Source: Ignavibacteriales bacterium (GTDB taxonomy: Bacteria > Bacteroidota > Ignavibacteria > Ignavibacteriales > Ignavibacteriaceae). From it: a stretch of DNA of 64,000 nucleotides. The notes under the pieces are model-generated. The model was not told where the DNA came from, made no database searches, and worked only from the letters and a program-made list of their open reading frames with translations. Below are positions 46,512-55,642 of this stretch, piece by piece. Within the stretch, counting starts at the first letter, position 1. Every line of letters begins with the position of its first letter. The stretch covers positions 124,001 to 188,000 of the forward strand of contig JADJIA010000003.1 of NCBI GenBank assembly GCA_016707285.1, in the 5' to 3' direction. A program made the position numbers and the translations under genes.

Positions 46512-46552
46512 AAAAAAAAAAAAAGGCTGCTTCTTTCGAAACAGCCTTTTCA
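46512..46552 (-). terminator. Intrinsic terminator after rpmB
   Basis: On the minus strand AAAAGGCTG pairs with CAGCCTTTT around a short loop, followed by a run of thirteen T. It serves the rpmB unit. Confidence 0.88.
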
Positions 46553-46571
46553 AAATCTAAATGGAGAAAAA

Positions 46572-46811
46572 CTACCTTACGGCGATTTTTTTCTCTCTTA
46601 CCAACTGTGCAATAACAGCAGTACCGTTTTTAGCAATAGTTTTGATTGCATTGGCGGTAAGTTTCACGGTCACAAATCTATTGAGTTCCTGAACCCAGAT
46701 TCTCTTTTTCTGGAGATTGGGGAGGAATCTTCTTTTGGTATGGTTGTGAGCATGGGAAATGCTGCTGCCGTATTTTGGTTTTACTCCGGTAACTTGGCAT
46801 GTTCTTGACAT
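46572..46811 (-). CDS. rpmB: 50S ribosomal protein L28
   Basis: A 79-residue basic protein from the ATG at 46811: M-S-R-T-C-Q-V-T-G-V-K-P and then the typical H-A-H-N-H-T-K-R-R-F-L-P-N-L-Q-K-K-R segment. A longer frame to 46889 would add 26 residues not seen in L28. It is followed by a strong terminator. It has only one of the cysteine pairs of zinc-type L28. Confidence 0.95.
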   Translation of the reverse strand: MSRTCQVTGVKPKYGSSISHAHNHTKRRFLPNLQKKRIWVQELNRFVTVKLTANAIKTIAKNGTAVIAQLVREKKIAVR

Positions 46812-46908
46812 AAAAATAAACTCCTGGCTCTTGCTCATAAAAATTGGAAAACAGTCTTGTAATATACGGCAACAAATCGAAATAAACAAAAAATGAATTA
46901 ATCGTTTG

Positions 46909-47637
46909 TCATAAAGTTCTCGAGATAAATTCTTTTATAAGTTCATCTTCAGAAGAGGCAAGCTCCTGGGGGGTGCCTGTGAAATAGATTTTTCCTTCGT
47001 GGGCGAGGGCGACTCTTGAAGCAACTATGTTTACACTTATCATGTCGTGTGTAACAACTATGGATGTAACTTTAAGTTTTTCGCTCAGGTCTTTAACAAG
47101 ATTGTCGATCGATTCACTCATTATTGGATCAAGTCCTGTTGTAGGTTCATCGTAGAGGATATATTCGGGGTCGGTGATGAGGGCTCTGGCAAGTCCAACT
47201 CTTTTACGCATTCCGCCGGAAAGTTCTGCGGGTTTTAATGCTTCGATACCGGGAAGTCCTACAAGTTCCAATTTTTCAGCGACCCGTTTGTCAATTTCGG
47301 TGGAAGTGAATTTAGTATCACTTTCTATTAAAGGGAGAGAGATATTGTCACCCACGGTCATCGAATCGAAGAGAGCAGCTCCCTGAAACAAAAACCCAAA
47401 CTTCTTACGGAGTTCGTAGAGGTCTATTTCCTTGATCTTGTTTATATCATACCCTTCCACCGTTACTGTGCCGCTGTCAGGTCTTAGAAGCCCCATTATA
47501 TGCTTAAGGAGAACTGATTTCCCGCAACCTGATCTTCCAATAACTGCAAGAGTTTCACCCGGATAGATATTCAGACTCAACCCCCGAAGCACCTGGTTTT
47601 CGCCAAAACTTTTGTAAATATCTTTTACTTCTATCAT
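46909..47637 (-). CDS. ABC transporter ATPase, MlaF-type
   Basis: A 242-residue ATPase with Walker A G-R-S-G-C-G-K-S, signature L-S-G-G-M-R-K-R-V, and Walker B Y-I-L-Y-D-E-P-T-T-G-L-D-P. The G-M-R-K-R signature and the C-terminal V-S-I-V-V-T-H-D form resemble MlaF/Ttg2A, which drives phospholipid transport at the inner membrane together with an MlaE permease and an MlaD substrate-binding protein. No permease or MlaD gene is beside it, so its partners must be elsewhere. It is nine bases downstream of dprA and 97 bases before rpmB. Confidence 0.85.
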   Translation of the reverse strand: MIEVKDIYKSFGENQVLRGLSLNIYPGETLAVIGRSGCGKSVLLKHIMGLLRPDSGTVTVEGYDINKIKEIDLYELRKKFGFLFQGAALFDSMTVGDNISLPLIESDTKFTSTEIDKRVAEKLELVGLPGIEALKPAELSGGMRKRVGLARALITDPEYILYDEPTTGLDPIMSESIDNLVKDLSEKLKVTSIVVTHDMISVNIVASRVALAHEGKIYFTGTPQELASSEDELIKEFISRTL

Positions 47638-47646
47638 ATCGTGGTT

Positions 47647-48765
47647 CTATATTCTCACAAAGTTTTTGCCTGGTTGCTGACGAACAAGACCTTTGAACTC
47701 AAGTTGCAAAAGGTTGATGAGACATTCGGAGATATTTAGTCCTGTAAGACTTGAAATCTGGTCGATATGTAACGGTTCGAAGCCAATGGTAGTATAAATT
47801 TTCTCTTCAAACATTGAGAGATCCGAGAGTTGAAGCACGGGAGCGGGATCAGGATTTGATTTAGGTACAATCTTAAATTCAATCAAAATATCAGCGACAT
47901 TCATCACAAGTTTTGCATTCCCATCCTGGATCAATCTGTTAGTGCCACCCGATTTTAGTGAGTTGATATTTCCGGGGATTGCAAAAACTTCTCTTCCCTG
48001 ATCAATTGCAAAGGCGGCAGTGTGGAGTGCACCCCCTTTTTCAGCCGTTTCAACAATAAGTGAACCGAGAGAAAGGCCGCTGATAATTCTGTTTCTTGCG
48101 GGGAAGTTAATTGCGTCGGGTTTGGTATCGGGGGCAAATTCGGTGATAACTGCCCCCGAAGTGCTTATATCTTTTGCAAGTTTTTTGTTTTCTGAGGGAT
48201 ATATGTTTTTAAATCCACTGCCGAGGACGGCTATCGTTCTTCCACCGGCGGAAAGTGCAGCTTTATGGGCTGTTGTGTCGATTCCTCTGGCGAGTCCGCT
48301 AATGACAGTAAAACCTTCGCTAACCAGATCACGACTAAAATCGGAAGCGGTTTTTAAACCATAAGGTGAAGGAGTTCTGGAACCAACAATCGCAAGCGAC
48401 TTTTTGTCCTGTTCAGTCAATTCACCAACCACATAAAGCAGAACGGGTGGATCGTAGATGTTTGAAAGGGAAGAGGGGTAGCCCGGTTGTCCATAGGCAA
48501 GAATTGAACCAGAAATAGAAGTTACATATTCATATTCTTTTTTGTAATCGGCATCATTCTCACCATTTTTTGCGCCTTCAATAAAACCTTTAATTACAAG
48601 GTCAGTCATTTTTTCGATATGAAGCAGGTTTTTGGGTGGAGTGTCGATCAGTTGAGTTCCTGAACCGATGGCATCAATCATTGAGCGAAGACGCACAATT
48701 CCGATATGTTTGCAGTTTAATAATCGACGGAGAGCAATATATTCTTCGAGGGGAATCGACTGCAT
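47647..48765 (-). CDS. dprA: DNA-processing protein DprA
   Basis: A 372-residue protein that loads RecA on incoming single-stranded DNA during natural transformation. The Rossmann-like core is clear: I-V-G-S-R-T-P-S-P-Y-G, V-I-S-G-L-A-R-G-I-D-T-T-A-H and V-L-G-S-G-F. An N-terminal helical domain precedes it and a C-terminal winged-helix (D-Q-I-S-S-L-T-G-L-N-I) follows. Length is normal. The neighbour order is DUF3098, EutN/CcmL, dprA, MlaF-like. Confidence 0.95.
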   Translation of the reverse strand: MQSIPLEEYIALRRLLNCKHIGIVRLRSMIDAIGSGTQLIDTPPKNLLHIEKMTDLVIKGFIEGAKNGENDADYKKEYEYVTSISGSILAYGQPGYPSSLSNIYDPPVLLYVVGELTEQDKKSLAIVGSRTPSPYGLKTASDFSRDLVSEGFTVISGLARGIDTTAHKAALSAGGRTIAVLGSGFKNIYPSENKKLAKDISTSGAVITEFAPDTKPDAINFPARNRIISGLSLGSLIVETAEKGGALHTAAFAIDQGREVFAIPGNINSLKSGGTNRLIQDGNAKLVMNVADILIEFKIVPKSNPDPAPVLQLSDLSMFEEKIYTTIGFEPLHIDQISSLTGLNISECLINLLQLEFKGLVRQQPGKNFVRI

Positions 48766-48772
48766 ATAACTT

Positions 48773-49048
48773 TTATGCGGTTACGGATATTTTGTCCACT
48801 ACACCAACAATAATCGTGTGGACGGGGGATTTTTTGTTTTGTATTATTTGTTGAACGGCATCACCTTCTTGTGTTACCATTACGATGTCACCGGGCCCGG
48901 CAGACGAAAAATCGATGGCAATAATGTCTTTTTCATCCATATAAGAACCATCCAGATCAATCTTCCTGACGAGCAGGAGTTTCTGTCCGTTTAATTCCTT
49001 GTTTTTTACAGAGGAAACCACATTCCCATGCACTTTGGCAAGGAACAT
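48773..49048 (-). CDS. EutN/CcmL-family microcompartment vertex protein, isolated
   Basis: A 91-residue protein of the pentameric bacterial-microcompartment vertex family. It opens M-F-L-A-K-V-H-G-N-V-V-S-S-V-K-N, matching EutN/CcmL, and contains L-L-L-V-R-K-I-D and I-D-F-S-S-A-G-P-G-D-I-V-M-V-T-Q-E-G-D-A. These proteins cap the corners of BMC shells. No hexameric shell protein, signature enzyme or encapsulation peptide is encoded nearby; the neighbours are dprA (seven bases away) and a DUF3098 gene (one base away). It either joins a shell made elsewhere or has a separate role, as the fold also occurs outside BMC loci. Confidence 0.9.
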   Translation of the reverse strand: MFLAKVHGNVVSSVKNKELNGQKLLLVRKIDLDGSYMDEKDIIAIDFSSAGPGDIVMVTQEGDAVQQIIQNKKSPVHTIIVGVVDKISVTA

Positions 49049-49049
49049 A

Positions 49050-49337
49050 TCACTGCTGCTCTTTGGTTTCTACCGGGCTTTTGCCTTTTGATCTAAAGAG
49101 AATAGCAGCGGGTAGAATTACTATATAAGCTGCGATCAGCACTAAAGGTGCGGTAACAAGAGCCGAGGGTGAATCCCATGGTTTTTGAGAAAGGAGCACA
49201 AAACCGATGACGAGGGCAAACATACCAACTGCGAGGAGGATATAGTTAGTTGAGTCAAAATAGATTTTAAATGGGGAAGGGTTCTTCCACAAGGGAAGTT
49301 GCTTAGGTGCAGTTCTTCCTTGTACTTTTTTTGCCAT
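49050..49337 (-). CDS. DUF3098 family membrane protein
   Basis: A 95-residue protein with two transmembrane helices (about residues 32-52 and 62-82) linked by K-P-W-D-S-P. The F-D-S-T-N-Y-I-L-L-A-V-G-M lead-in is the DUF3098 pattern, a family typical of Bacteroidota and relatives, often near ftsX in those genomes. Function unknown. It begins upstream of the EutN/CcmL gene and probably shares its transcript. Confidence 0.75.
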   Translation of the reverse strand: MAKKVQGRTAPKQLPLWKNPSPFKIYFDSTNYILLAVGMFALVIGFVLLSQKPWDSPSALVTAPLVLIAAYIVILPAAILFRSKGKSPVETKEQQ

Positions 49338-49356
49338 GTTCTAATTCCTGATAATT

Positions 49357-49387
49357 ATAAAAAGCCCGGCAATGGGAATTACCGGGC
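49357..49387 (-). terminator. Intrinsic terminator of the 82-residue gene
   Basis: On the minus strand GCCCGG and CCGGGC pair around a twelve-base loop followed by TTTTTATAA. Confidence 0.78.
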
Positions 49388-49504
49388 AACTTAAGTGGTT
49401 CACCAGTCAGGGAAGAACTGATGAACAAAACTATAACAAATAAATTTCAATCACCTGAGCAATATATACAAGACAGGGATATAAAACAAATGTTAAATTG
49501 AGTG

Positions 49505-49753
49505 TTACTTGCTTATCTGGTAAACAATCTTGCGGATTGTATCAAACTGTAAGTAAGGATATTCCTCACGAATAGTATCGATAGCATCTCCGGCGGAGAC
49601 TTTACCGGCTCTCAATTGTTTGAATTTCTTTCTGATCTGATAATCACGAACTGCTTTGTCGTCAATTAAATAGTGACTTGAAAGAAGATCATAGATTTCG
49701 TCTGAAATAAGATCAGATAATGGGTTTTCGATTTTTGCTACTACGCTTTTCAT
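49505..49753 (-). CDS. Conserved-looking small protein, function unknown
   Basis: An 82-residue charged protein I do not recognise. It appears wholly helical, with D-L-I-S-D-E-I-Y-D-L-L near the start, the basic middle R-K-K-F-K-Q-L-R-A-G-K, and Y-P-Y-L-Q-F-D-T-I-R-K-I-V near the end. There is no signal peptide or cysteine. It stands alone: a terminator follows at 49357-49387 and a gene-free stretch precedes it. GGAGTAGCG before the start supports translation. Confidence 0.6.
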   Translation of the reverse strand: MKSVVAKIENPLSDLISDEIYDLLSSHYLIDDKAVRDYQIRKKFKQLRAGKVSAGDAIDTIREEYPYLQFDTIRKIVYQISK

Positions 49754-50054
49754 CGCTACTCCAACGAATTAGTGAATAAATATTAATAAACGCAAAATGT
49801 AACATTTGGTGCAACTATGGCTGTCCCGTCGTTATTAATCAATTGTGTAGCTAAGAAATATAAAAGACTCCATTTTTTTCTTGAAAATTTACGGTTTTTT
49901 TTGATAATACCAAAATGAAAGTGAAAAAAAAGAGGTTATAACACACAAATGTTACCTCAATCACAAACTTTTGCCCATCCTAATGTATTAGACAAAATAA
50001 AACGGGAAAAAGTTCCATTAAAAAATCAAGGAAATTGGACGCCCCTTGGCAGGG
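49754..50054. other. Gene-free stretch between the 82-residue gene and RNase H gene
   Basis: About 300 AT-rich bases with long A/T runs. It must hold the promoter of the minus-strand 82-residue gene; a TATATTTC on that strand near 49855-49862 is the only candidate. No coding frame, tRNA-like fold or strong hairpin was found. Confidence 0.5.
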
Positions 50055-50648
50055 TCAGGAATTAACATTAAATTCCCGGTCAAAGAGTTCGTCGAGGGAG
50101 AGGCTGGTTTTAGGGGCAAGAGCACGAGTTGCGAGCTTGTCAACATATTCGTTCCATTCAACTCCTGAATGAGCTTTTACCTTGTTCCAGTTGACGATAA
50201 CCTTAACATTTTTAAGTGCATTTAGATAAAATTGTGAAACGGGAGCTTTTGCATTATATCTTCCTGTGGCGATTTTACCTGCGAGATCAAGATCGTAGTG
50301 AAGAGTAACAGAGGCGATGTTCATGCTGTCACATTTTTTCAACGCTTCAATAATTGCGGTAAATTCACCGATGATCTGATAGGATGAACGGTGTTGAGGG
50401 TCTTCGATAACACCGGAGGCATTGGAAAGTTTTTTGCCATCTTTCAGAATAACATAAGCCCAGGCTGCTTTTTTCCCGTTGAATGAGCCGTCTGTAAAAA
50501 TATGGTGGCCGGAAAGGTCAGTTGAGTGTGCCACTGCAATTGGGGAAGTGACTTCCAGGGTAGAATAGATCTTCGAGAGAATTTCATCCTTTGTTTTATC
50601 AGTTGTGATTTTGAAACTGTTTTTTTTAGGACTGAACCAAACATTCAC
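50055..50648 (-). CDS. RNase H family protein
   Basis: A 197-residue protein whose residues about 45-185 form an RNase HI domain, cleaving RNA in RNA-DNA hybrids. Catalytic acids are visible in H-I-F-T-D-G-S-F, I-I-G-E-F-T-A-I-I-E-A-L, H-Y-D-L-D-L-A-G-K and the last in V-E-W-N-E-Y-V-D-K-L-A. The first 45 residues form a separate small segment (M-N-V-W-F-S-P-K-K) that is not a complete RNA/DNA-binding domain. Its start overlaps the preceding 67-residue gene by four bases. Confidence 0.85.
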   Translation of the reverse strand: MNVWFSPKKNSFKITTDKTKDEILSKIYSTLEVTSPIAVAHSTDLSGHHIFTDGSFNGKKAAWAYVILKDGKKLSNASGVIEDPQHRSSYQIIGEFTAIIEALKKCDSMNIASVTLHYDLDLAGKIATGRYNAKAPVSQFYLNALKNVKVIVNWNKVKAHSGVEWNEYVDKLATRALAPKTSLSLDELFDREFNVNS

Positions 50649-50848
50649 AGCTCCAATTTTTTACCGGCGGTTTCCACTACTGAAAGAATTGCGTGATAGA
50701 TATTTTTTTCGTTAATGGCAGAACCCACGGTGAAGGGGACATCCAGTTTGTGGATTTCGGTTGCCAAAAGTTGACCAATCTCATCACATTTAGCGAGGAG
50801 AATATCTTTGTAGGGGTTTTCCAAATTAAAAAGAGAGTCCAATGTCAA
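50645..50848 (-). CDS. Small protein coupled to the RNase H gene, function unknown
   Basis: A 67-residue protein not recognised: acidic N-terminal half (D-S-L-F-N-L-E-N-P-Y-K-D-I-L), then H-K-L-D-V-P-F-T-V-G and a helical end (V-V-E-T-A-G-K-K-L-E-L). It overlaps the end of the BamA-like gene by 23 bases and the RNase H start by four (ATGA). Being sandwiched this way argues that it is a real, translationally coupled gene; an alternative is a chance frame. Confidence 0.55.
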   Translation of the reverse strand: MTLDSLFNLENPYKDILLAKCDEIGQLLATEIHKLDVPFTVGSAINEKNIYHAILSVVETAGKKLEL

Positions 50849-52139
50849 GAATTATTTGTGATTTACCTTCTTCATTAAAAGCTATTTCAGCTCTGGCAAT
50901 ATTGTATGGGAGAACGGCGAGGGTGATACCAAAACCGTAGCCCTTTTGCATGGCATTAAAATGATATCCACTTTCAGATGGACGGGAAATTCCGGCATCG
51001 ATGAAAAACTGAAAACCAAAATTGATTTTATACCTCGTGAGGCTTCGCGGAACGACCGGGAGTTTAAACTCAAGAGGAAATTCTTCGAGGATGTTAAAAT
51101 AGGTCTCAAGGGAGGTTGTAATCATCCCGTTACCTTCATATTTTGTGTTGTAGTGACCTCTAACCCTGTCGTCAACACCTAGAATTGAAATATCGTAGAA
51201 CGGGATGCTTTTCCCAAATGCTTCTCTGAGAGCGATTCTCCATTTGGCATGGACGATACCGGAGATTTTTCTGTATTCCCTGAAATCGAAACTGTAGATA
51301 CCATAATCAACTTCACTGTTCCCAAAACCTTTGTGGGTGTATTCGGTTGAAAAATAGATTCCATCTGTGGGTGCTATGTTCAGATTTCGTGTGTCATAAT
51401 TATATCTTATACCTGCAAATCCATAACGATCGATATTTGATGATGTAGCGTTTACACCTCTGATATATCTTGGGGTTTCGATGTAGTTAAATCCGCCAAA
51501 CACTGATATCCTGTGAAAAAGCGAAATTCTTTTTCCAACAGAGACAACTGCTCTAAAAACTTCCTGTTTAAAAGATTCGCCATAGAGGATATCAGCTATG
51601 TCACTTTTGTTTTTTCGTGTTGAGTAGCTAAAATCGGTCTGGAGCGAAATTTTTTCATCTCTGAAGAGATAGGGGATATTGTAAAATAGAGAATACCCGG
51701 GGTCGTAGCCAAGTTTCACTTTGGCAGAGAGGAGTTCATTTCGTCCGCGAAAATTGAATATTTTGAGATCGAGACCATAAGAGAGTTTGGTCCAGTCTTT
51801 ATCATTTCTGTCGATGAAGGGGATGGGGTAGATATACCAGCTCTCCCTCACATCTATAACAAGGTGGTTGAGGGAATCTTTTTGAAAGATCAACATCTCA
51901 ACAGAGGTAAAGAGTTGAAGGCTATAGATTCTTTTTCTGTTGAACTCGAGTACAAGAGAATCGACGAGGTCACCCCTGTCGAATGTTAACTCAGCCAGAA
52001 TTATATCACTGTCAGTAATCGAATTTCCTCTGATACTGATCGAGTCGACAACAATCTCCGATGAGGGAAGATAAGACTGACCGGATAAAGGGAATGATAA
52101 AATAACTAAACCGATCAGGAGGATGGAGTATCTAATCAA
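50826..52139 (-). CDS. BamA/TamA-family outer membrane beta-barrel protein
   Basis: A 437-residue protein with a signal peptide (ending L-S-G-Q), one POTRA-like domain (I-S-I-R-G-N-S-I-T-D-S-D near residue 32 to about 110), then an outer membrane beta-barrel of the surface-antigen type, with alternating strands and a final I-L-D-I-G-L-S-F ending in phenylalanine, the barrel-insertion signal. With just one POTRA it is smaller than BamA (five), nearer to short TamA-like or FhaC-like members. The gene overlaps the CoA-binding gene by four bases upstream. Confidence 0.8.
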   Translation of the reverse strand: MIRYSILLIGLVILSFPLSGQSYLPSSEIVVDSISIRGNSITDSDIILAELTFDRGDLVDSLVLEFNRKRIYSLQLFTSVEMLIFQKDSLNHLVIDVRESWYIYPIPFIDRNDKDWTKLSYGLDLKIFNFRGRNELLSAKVKLGYDPGYSLFYNIPYLFRDEKISLQTDFSYSTRKNKSDIADILYGESFKQEVFRAVVSVGKRISLFHRISVFGGFNYIETPRYIRGVNATSSNIDRYGFAGIRYNYDTRNLNIAPTDGIYFSTEYTHKGFGNSEVDYGIYSFDFREYRKISGIVHAKWRIALREAFGKSIPFYDISILGVDDRVRGHYNTKYEGNGMITTSLETYFNILEEFPLEFKLPVVPRSLTRYKINFGFQFFIDAGISRPSESGYHFNAMQKGYGFGITLAVLPYNIARAEIAFNEEGKSQIILDIGLSF

Positions 52140-52564
52140 GCAGTTGTTCCGGAGTTATCGACTGTTTTATTTGTAACGGAACAAAATCTGTATTCAATTG
52201 CGATGCATCTGTCTTGAATTACATTAATTCCGGATTCAGCAACTGGCGCCACAGCTTCATCATTCCTGATCCCTTGTTGGAGCCAAAGGGTTTTGGGTTT
52301 TACAGTGAGCACATCCTCAATAATTTGTGGTATTCGTGAAGAGTTCATAAAAACATCAACGATATCTATATCACCCGGCACATCGGTAAGGGAAGGATAA
52401 ACCTTTATTCCGGCAAATTCAGTAAGAGTCGGGTGGATGCCGGTGACATGATAACCCTCTTTTTTGAGCATAAGGGCTATTCTGCCACTGTCTCTTCCCG
52501 GTTTATCGGAAATGCCAACTACACAGATATGTTTCGCAGATTTAAGAAGTTCACAAATTTCCAT
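52136..52564 (-). CDS. CoA-binding domain protein (YccU-like)
   Basis: A 142-residue protein with a Rossmann-like CoA-binding fold: I-C-V-V-G-I-S-D-K-P-G-R-D-S, Y-H-V-T-G-I-H-P, and V-Y-P-S-L-T-D-V-P. Near the end, L-W-L-Q-Q-G-I-R-N-D-E-A and the cysteine in Q-D-R-C-I-A-I-E-Y match the YccU family of succinyl-CoA-synthetase-like proteins of unknown role. It is the first gene of a small unit with the BamA-like gene. Confidence 0.85.
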   Translation of the reverse strand: MEICELLKSAKHICVVGISDKPGRDSGRIALMLKKEGYHVTGIHPTLTEFAGIKVYPSLTDVPGDIDIVDVFMNSSRIPQIIEDVLTVKPKTLWLQQGIRNDEAVAPVAESGINVIQDRCIAIEYRFCSVTNKTVDNSGTTA

Positions 52565-52641
52565 GGCTTTGCTCCAAATTTAAAATCGAAATATAATAAT
52601 TAAGCAGGATTAAAAGTGTGTTATTCGGGTTAAAAAGATAT

Positions 52642-52670
52642 AAAAAAAGGCTGCCGGATCAGGGCAGCCT
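52642..52670 (-). terminator. Intrinsic terminator after gcvP
   Basis: On the minus strand AGGCTGCC and GGCAGCCT pair around a short loop and are followed by seven T. Confidence 0.88.
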
Positions 52671-52693
52671 CTGACTAATAAAAAAGGAAGAAT

Positions 52694-55570
52694 TTACATA
52701 TAATCTTCGATTGGGTTGCAGGTGCAGATAAGGTTTCTGTCACCGATTGCAGAGTTAACTCTTTTAACGGTGGGCCAGAATTTACCCGATCTTAGAGACG
52801 CAAGCGGGTAGCCTGCTTTTTCTCTACTGTAGGAATGATTCCACTCGTCTGCAATCAGTTCTTGCATTGTGTGAGGGGAATTTTTTAAGACATTATCAGA
52901 ACCGTCAAAGTTACCATTTTCGATCTCGGCGATTTCTTCTCTGATTTTGATCATTGCTTCGATGAATCTGTCGAGTTCATAAAGTGATTCACTTTCAGTT
53001 GGTTCCACCATCAGGGTACCTGCAACAGGGAAGGAAACAGTAGGAGCATGGAAACTATAGTCCATTAATCTCTTTGCCATATCTTCCACTTCCACATGAG
53101 CAGAATGTTTAAATTCTCTCATATCCAGGATCATTTCATGAGCGACTCTTCCATTATTACCGGAGTAGAGGGTTTTGTAGTGGTTCGCAAGTCTGGTTTT
53201 AATGTAATTAGCGTTCAGGATTGCAATTTTGGTAGCATTGGTTAATCCCTCAGAGCCGAGCATTTTTATGTAGCCGAGAGAAATTATCAAAACGAGTGCA
53301 CTGCCAAATGGTGATGCAGAAATCGCAGTAACTCCCTTTTCACCTCCTGTTTTAACTACGGAATGGGAAGGGAGGAACGGTTTCAGGTGCTCTGCGCAGC
53401 AGATTGGTCCAACACCCGGGCCCCCGCCTCCATGAGGAATAGCAAAAGTTTTATGGAGATTCAAGTGACAAACATCCGCTCCGATTGTAGCCGGAGAGGT
53501 GAGGCCAACCTGAGCGTTCATATTTGCTCCATCCATATAAACCTGTCCACCAAACTTGTGAATCACTTCACAAATTTCGATGATTGATTCTTCAAAAACT
53601 CCATGCGTTGAGGGATAAGTTACCATCAAAGCGGCGAGATTGTCTTTGTGTTCTTCAGCCTTCTTTTTGAGATCATCAACATCGATGTTACCATGTTCAT
53701 CACAGGCAACAACCACAACATTCATCCCTGCCATAACAGCACTTGCGGGATTGGTTCCGTGTGCGGATGAAGGAATAAGTACGATATCACGCTGAGTTTC
53801 ACCACGACTGATGAGATATTCTCTGATGACCATCAAACCGGCATATTCGCCTTGAGCTCCTGAATTTGGTTGCAACGAAACTCCCGGGAAGCCGGTAATT
53901 TCTGCGAGGTGCATCGAAAGGTCATCGATGATGACTTTATAGCCTTCAACCTGATTCACCGGTGCAAACGGATGGATACTTGTAAACTGTGGCATAGTTA
54001 TACCAATCATCTCGGAGGTTGCATTCAATTTCATTGTGCAGGAACCAAGCGGAATCATCGAATGGGCCAAAGAGAGGTCTTTGTTTTCGAGTTTTTTGAT
54101 GTAACGAAGAAATTCGGTCTCCGAATGATATTTTTTAAATACCGGATGCGTCAGGTAGCTTGAACTTCTTGAAAATGGAGCCGGGTAATCAGCAGGAACA
54201 TTTTCTTTAAGTTCTGAAAGATTTACGCTAAAATCATTTAATTCGAAGGCAGTAGTGAAAATCGAAATGATCTCGATCAGGTCCATAATTTTGGTGGTCT
54301 GGTGGAGGGATATTCCAACATTTCCATTTTCAAAATAGCGGAAATTTATGTTCAAACTTTCAGCTTCGTATCTGACTTTTGTTGCCTGCTCAGGGGTCAT
54401 CTGAATATTTAGAGTATCAAAGAATTCTTTATTTGTTTGTTTGAACCCCAGATCCTCTAGAGCAAGATTTAACAATCCTGTGAAGCTGTGGATTCTTGAT
54501 GCGATTTGATAAATTCCTTCGGCACCGTGATAAACTGCGTACATTGAGGCAGTAATTGCCAGGAGAACCTGGGCAGTACAGATGTTGCTCGTTGCTTTTT
54601 CTCTTCTAATATGTTGTTCACGGGTCTGGAGAGCCATTCTGTAAGCAAGATTTCCTGCTGCATCGGTGGATGCCCCTATAATCCTGCCGGGAATCACGCG
54701 TTTGTACTTGTCAGTACAAGCAAAAAATGCTGCATGAGGACCGCCAAATCCCATTGGGACACCAAATCTTTGAGAAGAACCCACTGCAACTTCGGCACCA
54801 AACTCACCCGGAGGTGTTAAAAGGGCAAGCGCCATTAAGTCGGTTGCAACTATTGTTGGCACATTTACAGCTTTGGCATTTTCAATAAATTCTTTGTAAT
54901 CTTTTACTTCCCCTTTGCCCGAAGGGTATTGAAGAATGAGACCAAAAAAGGATTCATCTATGATTGATTTAGTGTAGTCACCCGTTACAAGTTCTATTTT
55001 CTTTGGTGTGGCTCTGGTTTTTAAGACTTCAAGAGTTTGAGGGAAGATATCCTCATCAACAAAAAATTTAATGGCTGATTTGTTGGTTTTGTTTGCAAAA
55101 AACATCAACATTGCTTCGGATGCAGCAGTGCCTTCATCGAGGAGCGATGCGTTTGCGATTGGAAGTGCTGTGAGGTCTGCAACCATTGTTTGGAAATTCA
55201 TCAAAGCTTCCAGTCTGCCTTGTGCTATTTCCGCTTGATAAGGGGTGTATTGTGTGTACCAACCCGGATTCTCAATTACATTTCTTAGAATAACAGCGGG
55301 GATAACTGTAGGGTAGTATCCCATTCCGATGTAGGATTTAGCAATGGTATTTTTTTCGCCGGCATTTCTTAAGTACTCAATGAAACCATTTTCAGAAAGA
55401 GCATCAAATTCGGGAAGGGGTTCTTTTAAGCGGATATGGGGGGGAACTGTTTCATCGATTAGTTGATCCACTGAATCAACTCCGATTGTTTCGAGCATTA
55501 ATTTAATTTCGTTTTCGTTCGGTCCGATATGTCTTTTCTCAAACTTGTCGAAAATATCAAAAGTCTTCAT
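52694..55570 (-). CDS. gcvP: Glycine dehydrogenase (P protein of the glycine cleavage system)
   Basis: A 958-residue enzyme when started at the ATG at 55570 (M-K-T-F-D-I-F-D-K-F-E-K-R-H-I-G-P); the longer frame to 55615 lacks a good start. It decarboxylates glycine and passes the aminomethyl group to the H protein. The PLP lysine lies in L-N-L-H-K-T-F-A-I-P-H-G-G-G-G-P-G near residue 705. As a full-length single-chain P protein it contrasts with the split gcvPA/gcvPB form. No gcvT or gcvH is in the window. Confidence 0.96.
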   Translation of the reverse strand: MKTFDIFDKFEKRHIGPNENEIKLMLETIGVDSVDQLIDETVPPHIRLKEPLPEFDALSENGFIEYLRNAGEKNTIAKSYIGMGYYPTVIPAVILRNVIENPGWYTQYTPYQAEIAQGRLEALMNFQTMVADLTALPIANASLLDEGTAASEAMLMFFANKTNKSAIKFFVDEDIFPQTLEVLKTRATPKKIELVTGDYTKSIIDESFFGLILQYPSGKGEVKDYKEFIENAKAVNVPTIVATDLMALALLTPPGEFGAEVAVGSSQRFGVPMGFGGPHAAFFACTDKYKRVIPGRIIGASTDAAGNLAYRMALQTREQHIRREKATSNICTAQVLLAITASMYAVYHGAEGIYQIASRIHSFTGLLNLALEDLGFKQTNKEFFDTLNIQMTPEQATKVRYEAESLNINFRYFENGNVGISLHQTTKIMDLIEIISIFTTAFELNDFSVNLSELKENVPADYPAPFSRSSSYLTHPVFKKYHSETEFLRYIKKLENKDLSLAHSMIPLGSCTMKLNATSEMIGITMPQFTSIHPFAPVNQVEGYKVIIDDLSMHLAEITGFPGVSLQPNSGAQGEYAGLMVIREYLISRGETQRDIVLIPSSAHGTNPASAVMAGMNVVVVACDEHGNIDVDDLKKKAEEHKDNLAALMVTYPSTHGVFEESIIEICEVIHKFGGQVYMDGANMNAQVGLTSPATIGADVCHLNLHKTFAIPHGGGGPGVGPICCAEHLKPFLPSHSVVKTGGEKGVTAISASPFGSALVLIISLGYIKMLGSEGLTNATKIAILNANYIKTRLANHYKTLYSGNNGRVAHEMILDMREFKHSAHVEVEDMAKRLMDYSFHAPTVSFPVAGTLMVEPTESESLYELDRFIEAMIKIREEIAEIENGNFDGSDNVLKNSPHTMQELIADEWNHSYSREKAGYPLASLRSGKFWPTVKRVNSAIGDRNLICTCNPIEDYM

Positions 55571-55642
55571 AGTGACTGTGCCTGTTTTAAGTAGAAATTT
55601 AGAAAATATCAACAATAAAATTAACGAAAAGCGAGGGAATAA

